A DNA stretch of 10,890 nucleotides from Nitriliruptoraceae bacterium (GTDB lineage Bacteria; Actinomycetota; Nitriliruptoria; Nitriliruptorales; Nitriliruptoraceae): assembly GCA_003554005.1 (NCBI GenBank), contig PWEU01000360.1:1-10890 (forward strand), given 5' to 3'. The notes beneath the pieces were generated by a model that searched no databases, was not told where the DNA came from, and saw only the letters and a list, made by a program, of their open reading frames with translations. Positions 6,416 through 10,890 of the stretch are shown piece after piece. The first letter of the stretch is position 1; each line of letters begins with the position of its first letter. The position numbers and the translations under genes were made by a program.

Positions 6416-7332
6416 CCGCCGCCCCCGCCGTCCCCGCCGCCCCCGCCGTCCCCGCCGTCACTGCCGTCACTGCCGTCCCCGCCGTCCCCGACGTCACTGC
6501 CGTCACTGCCGTCCAGACCTGGGCCGAGCTCCTCGCCGGCGCCGTCGGAGGCGTCCCGTTCGGACGGGGCGAGGGTGCCCTCGATGATGCCACCCAGCGC
6601 GATGTCGATGACCTCGAGGTGGTCGGTGGCACGGGTGGCGGCGGCACGGGCGAGGTCGACGTCCCCGGTGGAGCGCGCCAGGGCGACCCAGGCGATCGCC
6701 CGCTTGGCCTCGCCGTCGAGGGCCAGCACCTGCTCGGTGGCGCGCTCCTGGTCGGTGACCCCCTCCGTCGCCTCTCGGGCGTTGGCGACCACCCCGGGAG
6801 CGTCGAGCTCCCAGGCACCGAGGTCGCCGGCGATCGGATCGCGCAGGACCTCGACGAGGCTGCGGCCGAGCGCGCCGCCCACATCGCGTGCCAGGGTCAG
6901 CAGGACGGTGAAGGCATCCTCGGTGTCGCGCCCCTCGGTCCGCTCGGCCGCCTGCCCGGGGAACAGTGCCGGTCCGTCGTCGCCGGGGTCGGCGACCAGC
7001 AGACCATCGGCTGCTGCGGCGGCCTCCTGGACGGCTGTCAGGTCGCCGGCGTCGGCTGCGGTCTGGAGCTCGGCGGCGATGTCGGCGACCAGTTCGCGGG
7101 CCTCCTCCACCTCGGCGAGCAGCGCCCGGCTGTCGGGGTCGAGCTCGGCTGCGCCATCGGTGGGATCGGGGCCGGCCTCGGGTGCCTCCTGGACCTCGGG
7201 GGTGGTGCAGGCACCGCCGAGCAGGGCCGTTACGAGCAGGAGCAGGGCGGTCAGCAGCCCCCCGGCCGGGTTGCCGTGCCGGGACCCGCTGGCTCGGAGA
7301 CCGCGGTGCTGGCCGCGCGGGTCCTCCGCCAC
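6412..7332 (-). other. Lipoprotein-like module inside the prmA frame (possible separate product)
   Basis: Beginning near Val277 of the prmA frame (GTG 7332; a second GTG at 7338) the protein reads as an exported lipoprotein. It has a basic stretch (DPRGQHRGLRASGSRHGN), a hydrophobic core LLTALLLLVTALL, and a lipobox LLGGAC with the Cys codon at 7209-7207. After this come a Pro/Glu/Asp-rich linker, a helical Ala/Glu-rich region (LLAEVEEARELVADIAAEL and others), and a Gly/Asp/Ser tail. If translation starts at 7332 the product is 306 residues with the lipid-attached Cys at position 42, a long but possible signal peptide. No good ribosome-binding site is seen before either GTG. I do not recognise the family. 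Confidence 0.5.
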
Positions 7333-8160
7333 CGGCACCGCGAGCCGCGCGGCGATCCAGCCGTCCCGCTCACGGACCTCCTCCACCTCGGCACCCGCGG
7401 CCGCCAGGCTCGCCAGCACGTCGTCGGCACGCTCGGTGGTGATGCCGCTGACGATCAGGACGCGGCGGCAGGCCGCCACCAGCTCGGCCGCCAGCGCCAC
7501 GACCACGTCGCTGATCAGGTTCGCCATCACCACCTCGGCGGGGGCGTCGATGGCTGCGACCGATCCCGTCGTCGCCGCCACCTCGACGCCGTTGCGGCGC
7601 GCGTTGTCCCGGGTGACCACCACCGCGTCGGGATCGACGTCGACCGCCTGCGCGCGGGCACCGCGGGCCGTGGCCGCGATCGCCAGGATGCCGCTGCCGC
7701 AGCCGATGTCGGCCACGGTGCGCCCCGCCAGCTCACCGGCGAGGTCGAGCTCATCGAGCAGTTCCAGGCACAGCGCGGTGGTGGCGTGGTGTCCGGTCCC
7801 GAAGGCCTGCCCCGGATCGAGGACCAGGGTGAGCTCGTCGTCGCCCGTCGGTTCGTGCCCGTCGGCCAGCCAGCTGGGCACGACCACGGTCCTCCCCGCG
7901 CGGATCGGCGCGATCGTGGCCTTCCAGGCCGCCTGCCAGTCGTGGTCCGCCTCCCGGCGCCAGACCACCTCGGCGGCCGCCAGCTCGGGCACGAACGTCG
8001 CGTCATCGGACAGCGGTGGCGGCGGATCGGTGAACCACGCCACGGTGGTGCCGGGCTGCTCCCACACCCCGAGAGCCCCGCGAGCCCACAGCTGCGCTGC
8101 GACGAGCTCCCGACGGTCGCCTCGGACCGGTACCTCGACCCGGTGCAGTTCCTCGGCCAC
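6412..8160 (-). CDS. prmA: Ribosomal protein L11 methyltransferase (PrmA) with an in-frame C-terminal lipoprotein-like extension
   Basis: Reading from GTG 8160 (GGGAGG 4 bases ahead; an upstream in-frame GTG at 8220 would add 20 unconserved residues) gives 582 residues, about twice the normal PrmA length of about 260-310. Residues 1 to about 275 are a complete PrmA: an N-terminal domain that places the substrate, the family signature DPGQAFGTGHHATT (115-128), SAM motif I DIGCGSGILA (151-160), the acidic VDVDPDA after it, and the ANL motif (213-215). PrmA methylates several sites on ribosomal protein L11 in the cytoplasm. The frame then continues with no stop into a hydrophobic core at about 302-317, a lipobox ending at Cys318, and a roughly 260-residue domain. 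The stop (TGA, 6412-6414) overlaps the GTG of the next gene. The methyltransferase call is firm; whether the protein is one chain is open. Confidence 0.88.
   Translation of the reverse strand: MAEELHRVEVPVRGDRRELVAAQLWARGALGVWEQPGTTVAWFTDPPPPLSDDATFVPELAAAEVVWRREADHDWQAAWKATIAPIRAGRTVVVPSWLADGHEPTGDDELTLVLDPGQAFGTGHHATTALCLELLDELDLAGELAGRTVADIGCGSGILAIAATARGARAQAVDVDPDAVVVTRDNARRNGVEVAATTGSVAAIDAPAEVVMANLISDVVVALAAELVAACRRVLIVSGITTERADDVLASLAAAGAEVEEVRERDGWIAARLAVPVAEDPRGQHRGLRASGSRHGNPAGGLLTALLLLVTALLGGACTTPEVQEAPEAGPDPTDGAAELDPDSRALLAEVEEARELVADIAAELQTAADAGDLTAVQEAAAAADGLLVADPGDDGPALFPGQAAERTEGRDTEDAFTVLLTLARDVGGALGRSLVEVLRDPIAGDLGAWELDAPGVVANAREATEGVTDQERATEQVLALDGEAKRAIAWVALARSTGDVDLARAAATRATDHLEVIDIALGGIIEGTLAPSERDASDGAGEELGPGLDGSDGSDVGDGGDGSDGSDGGDGGGGGDGGGGG
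6418..6514. repeat. Short tandem repeats encoding the Gly/Asp/Ser tail
   Basis: Reiterated GCCGTC/ACTGCC/CCCGCC triplet units encode the last about 30 residues of the prmA-frame protein as GSD and DGG repeats. A 23-bp segment is repeated exactly at 6456-6478 and 6492-6514, 36 bp (12 codons) apart. All units are in multiples of three, so slippage would change tail length without shifting the frame. The repeat ends just before the rlmD-like start. Confidence 0.75.
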
Positions 8161-8229
8161 GTGGCCTCCCGGTGCACCGTCTGCGAACATGGTGCGGCCC
8201 CGTGCGACGGGGGGACACACGGGGCCGCG

Positions 8230-8245
8230 GCAGTCCGTGGACTGC
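8230..8245. promoter_or_regulatory. Palindromic operator candidate in the prmA/ABC intergenic region
   Basis: Perfect 7-bp arms GCAGTCC and GGACTGC are separated by GT, a 16-bp dyad. It begins where transcription from the proposed prmA promoter would start, so it is either a repressor site over +1 or a hairpin at the 5' end of the message. A second, 6-bp dyad (CAGCGT-N6-ACGCTG, 8251-8268) lies directly beside it and covers the -10 box. Confidence 0.4.
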
Positions 8246-8251
8246 TCGAAC

Positions 8252-8281
8252 AGCGTAGCTTCACGCTGACCAGCATGTCCA
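8252..8281 (-). promoter_or_regulatory. prmA: Candidate sigma-70-type promoter for prmA
   Basis: On the minus strand TGGACA (8281-8276, 5 of 6 to consensus) and TACGCT (8257-8252, keeping the T-A and final T) are separated by 18 bases. Transcription would begin about 8245, giving a leader of about 85 bases to the GTG at 8160. Confidence 0.4.
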
Positions 8282-8302
8282 CTCGTCTCTCACGGTGGCC
8301 CC

Positions 8303-8323
8303 GCGCCGTTACGCTGCGCCGTT
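8303..8323 (+). promoter_or_regulatory. Direct repeat around a -10-like box ahead of the ABC ATPase gene
   Basis: GCGCCGTT occurs twice (8303-8310 and 8316-8323), flanking TACGCT (8310-8315), which could be a -10 for the ABC operon 55-65 bases ahead of its GTG. No convincing -35 is visible. It may be a binding site or chance. Confidence 0.25.
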
Positions 8324-8377
8324 CCCGCGGCCTGGAACCCGGGCCATCGACCTGCCCCGACGATCGCCGAGTACCCC

Positions 8378-9324
<947 letters not shown>

Positions 9325-9328
<4 letters not shown>

Positions 9329-10098
9329 CCCGCGCCGCCCATGACACCGAGGTGGCACGCACCACCCCGATCGTGCGCGCCACCCTCGCCCAGGCGGCGA
9401 TGGAGCTGCGTCTGCTGGTGCGCTCGGCGGAGAGCCTGCTGGTCACCCTGGGGATCCCCCTCGGGGTGCTGGTGTTCTTCTCCGTCGTGGACGTGCTCCC
9501 GACGGGCGACCGCTCGCCGGTGGCGTTCCTGGTGCCCGGCGTGCTGGCGATCTCGGTGGTGGCCACCGGCCTGGTGGCGGTCGCGATCCAGACGGCCTTC
9601 GAGCGCAAGTACGCCGTGCTGAAGCGCCTCGGGGGCACCCCGCTGACCCGCGGCGCCTTCCTGATCGCCAAGGGGCTGTCGGTGGCCGCCCTGCTGCTGG
9701 TCCAGACGGTGCTGGTCGTGGTGGTGGCGGTCGCCGGGCTCGGCTGGCAGCCCGGTGGTGGGTTGCTGCTCGCGCCGCTGCTGGTCCTGCTCGGCGCGCT
9801 GACCTCCACCGCGCTCGGCCTGCTGCTGGCCGGGACGCTGCGGGCCGAGGCCACGCTGGCGGCCACCAACGGGCTGTTCCTCGTCCTGCTGGTGATCAGC
9901 GGGGTCACCTTCGAGGCCGAGGCGTTGCCGGCCCCGCTCGCTGCCCTCGGCGCCCTGCTCCCGATGGGAGCGCTGCGCAACGCGCTCGACACCGCCCTCT
10001 CCGGTGAGGGTCTGGCGGTCGAGGCGACCCTGGTGCTGGTGGCGTGGGGACTGGCCGCGGTCGTGGTCGGCAGCCGTCGGTTCCGCTGGGAGCCATGA
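9325..10098 (+). CDS. ABC-2 type transporter permease
   Basis: A 257-residue membrane protein, normal for the ABC-2 family, starting at GTG 9325 in a 4-bp overlap with the ATPase gene. About six membrane segments are visible (38-56, 67-90, 114-138, 147-170, 180-195 and 233-250). Between the second and third is the family hallmark loop ERKYAVLKRLGGTPLTRG (93-110), the coupling helix that contacts the ATPase. The segment LFLVLLVISGVTFEAEALP and the following GALLPMGALRNAL (209-221) match the usual ABC-2 C-terminal half. Two ATPases and two permeases should make the exporter. Substrate unknown: drug, lipid or haem-related compound are the possibilities. Transcription probably stops after it, as a weak inverted repeat follows and ctaC has its own leader. 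Confidence 0.9.
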
Positions 10099-10136
10099 GG
10101 CCCTAGTCGAGGCTCGAGCGCGCGGTCAGTAGGGCC
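10099..10136 (+). terminator. Possible terminator after the ABC permease gene
   Basis: Perfect 7-bp arms GGCCCTA (10099-10105) and TAGGGCC (10130-10136) start directly after the stop codon. The 24-base loop is itself GC-rich and can fold (GCTCGAGC). There is no T-run. Confidence 0.3.
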
Positions 10137-10141
10137 GTCGG

Positions 10142-10172
10142 TTGGGTGTGCGCAGGTCCGAACGGCTACTCT
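10142..10172 (+). promoter_or_regulatory. ctaC: Candidate ctaC promoter
   Basis: TTGGGT (10142-10147) and TACTCT (10167-10172) are separated by 19 bases and would start a leader of about 180 bases before ctaC. The TACTCT box is a fair -10 for high-GC Actinobacteria; the -35 and spacing are weak. Confidence 0.3.
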
Positions 10173-10221
10173 GCGCCCACCAGGTGGGCCGCCGAAGGCC
10201 CGTCGCGCCTCACCGCCGGGC

Positions 10222-10259
10222 CCAGTGCTCCACCGGGACGCACTGGTCACGCGGTGGAG
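10222..10259 (+). promoter_or_regulatory. Interleaved inverted repeats in the ctaC leader
   Basis: CCAGTGC (10222-10228) pairs perfectly with GCACTGG (10240-10246), and TCCACCG (10229-10235) with CGGTGGA (10252-10258). The arms interleave, so the two stems can compete or form an H-type pseudoknot with connecting loops of 0, 4 and 5 bases. Arms this short are common by chance at this GC content. Confidence 0.25.
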
Positions 10260-10317
10260 GCGTGAGCACCCCCGGTCGCGGCAGACAGCAACGCCGCGAG
10301 CGAGTACGGCAGCCGCA

Positions 10318-10337
10318 GGGCGCCGGAGCCGGCGCCC
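10318..10337 (+). promoter_or_regulatory. Strong GC hairpin 8 bases before the ctaC ribosome-binding site
   Basis: Perfect 9-bp arms GGGCGCCGG and CCGGCGCCC are separated by AG; as RNA this gives a stem of about 7-8 bp with a 4-6 base loop. It ends at 10337, just before AGGAG (10346-10350). It could be an attenuator, a translation-control element, an mRNA 5'-end stabiliser, or a DNA operator. Confidence 0.4.
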
Positions 10338-10345
10338 GACCGACC

Positions 10346-10351
10346 AGGAGA
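10346..10351 (+). promoter_or_regulatory. Ribosome-binding site that fixes the ctaC TTG start
   Basis: AGGAGA lies 7 bases ahead of TTG 10359, the best Shine-Dalgarno in the window. No ATG or GTG gives a full signal peptide in this frame, so the TTG is the supported start. Confidence 0.75.
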
Positions 10352-10358
10352 CGACACG

Positions 10359-10890
10359 TTGCGCGAGCACCCTCACGCGCCTCGCAGCCGCCGGACCCCC
10401 CTCCTCCTCGGGGTCCTCGGGCTGGCCGCGGTGGTCCTGGCCGCCTGTGGTGACGCCGAGCAGAACGCGCTCGATCCCGCCGGGCCCTTCGCGCAGGTGC
10501 CCCACGACCTGATCATCCCGGTCGCGTGGATCGCACTCGCGGTGTTCATCTTCGTGCAGGGGCTGATCATCTTCTCCGTGGTCAGGTTCCGCACGCGCAA
10601 GGACGACGACGGCTCCCTGCCCAAGCAGGTGCACGGCAACACCCGGGCGGAGATCGTGTGGACCGTCATCCCCGCGGGGATCCTCGCCGTCATCGCCGTG
10701 CCGACGGTGCAGGGCATCTTCGAGGTGACGGATGAACCCGACGAGTTCCTCACCGTCGAGGTGATCGGGCACCGCTGGTGGTTCGAGTACTACTACCCCG
10801 ACTACGACATCTACACCGCCAACGAGTTCGCCATCCCCGTGGGCACCCCGGTGCGCCTGGAGATGACCGCCGCCGACCTGGCGCGCTCGC
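10359..10890 (+). CDS. ctaC: Cytochrome c oxidase subunit II (CtaC), lipoprotein type, 5' part only
   Basis: The first 177 residues of a gene that runs off the window. TTG 10359 is preceded by AGGAGA. Subunit II of the haem-copper terminal oxidase takes electrons from cytochrome c through its CuA site outside the membrane. Residues 1-29 are a lipoprotein signal peptide (basic MREHPHAPRSRR, core LLLGVLGLAAVVL) with lipobox LAAC, so Cys30 should be lipidated, as in many Gram-positive subunits II. Two membrane segments follow: about 50-76 (PVAWIALAVFIFVQGLIIFSV) and about 96-118 (EIVWTVIPAGILAVIAVP). Between them lies the conserved HGNTRAEIVWTVIP. The periplasmic-side domain starts with the signature VIGHRWWFEYYYP, whose Trp residues are near the electron entry site. 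The CuA ligands lie beyond the window, so they cannot be checked. Assignment is firm. Confidence 0.94.
   Translation, partial: MREHPHAPRSRRTPLLLGVLGLAAVVLAACGDAEQNALDPAGPFAQVPHDLIIPVAWIALAVFIFVQGLIIFSVVRFRTRKDDDGSLPKQVHGNTRAEIVWTVIPAGILAVIAVPTVQGIFEVTDEPDEFLTVEVIGHRWWFEYYYPDYDIYTANEFAIPVGTPVRLEMTAADLARS

Noticed and set aside
6412..6560. CRISPR-like repeats in the GCCGTC tract
   Set aside because: Units are short, irregular, in multiples of three, and inside a coding frame; there are no unique spacers of constant length.
5963..8269. A 768-codon open frame on the + strand
   Set aside because: It is antisense to prmA and the rlmD-like gene, which carry full conserved motifs. Its protein is Ser/Arg/Pro-rich low complexity, as expected from the opposite strand of GC-rich codons.
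10142..10453. A 103-codon frame starting at ATG 10142 in the ctaC leader
   Set aside because: Arg/Pro-rich composition, no ribosome-binding site, and its second half overlaps the ctaC signal peptide in a different frame.

Overview
This is very GC-rich DNA (roughly 70-75% G+C by eye) with many GTG/TTG starts, 4-bp stop/start overlaps and long spurious antisense frames. It comes from a high-GC Gram-positive bacterium, most likely an Actinomycetota. An actinobacterial-style Tad pilus locus and a lipoprotein-type cytochrome c oxidase subunit II fit this. A deep-branching class such as Nitriliruptoria or Acidimicrobiia is possible, but that is a guess.

Layout. (1) 1-2955, + strand: the distal part of a Tad/Flp pilus operon. 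It holds the 3' end of a TadB-like platform protein, a complete TadC-like platform protein, a small Flp-type pilin candidate, and three one-helix pseudopilins of the TadE/TadG type. Most junctions overlap, so the genes are probably co-transcribed. The ATPase TadA, TadZ and the prepilin peptidase are not in the window. (2) 3028-4347, +: a MATE-family multidrug/cation antiporter. Its stop codon lies in a 32-bp tandem duplication. (3) 8160 to 4432, - strand: prmA (ribosomal protein L11 methyltransferase, continued in frame by a lipoprotein-like module), overlapped by 4 bp by an rlmD/trmA-family 5-methyluridine RNA methyltransferase. After a 127-bp gap comes an SRPBCC-like small protein. The first two form a translation/RNA-modification operon; the third probably has its own promoter. 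(4) 8378-10098, +: an ABC exporter pair (ATPase and ABC-2 permease, overlapping 4 bp), divergent from prmA. (5) 10359 to the window end, +: the start of ctaC (cytochrome c oxidase subunit II), a lipoprotein starting at TTG with a strong Shine-Dalgarno and a structured leader. The ABC pair next to ctaC suggests a role linked to the respiratory chain or haem, by context only.

The most unusual object is the prmA frame. A complete PrmA enzyme runs without a stop codon into a typical lipoprotein signal sequence (hydrophobic core plus lipobox Cys) and a roughly 260-residue exported-type domain ending in Gly/Asp/Ser repeats. This may be a true fusion, two products from one frame through an internal GTG, or a lost stop codon. 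I see no CRISPR array, transposon, phage gene, tRNA, rRNA or recognisable defence system. No gene-free stretch exceeds 300 bases; the longest (10099-10358) holds the ctaC leader.
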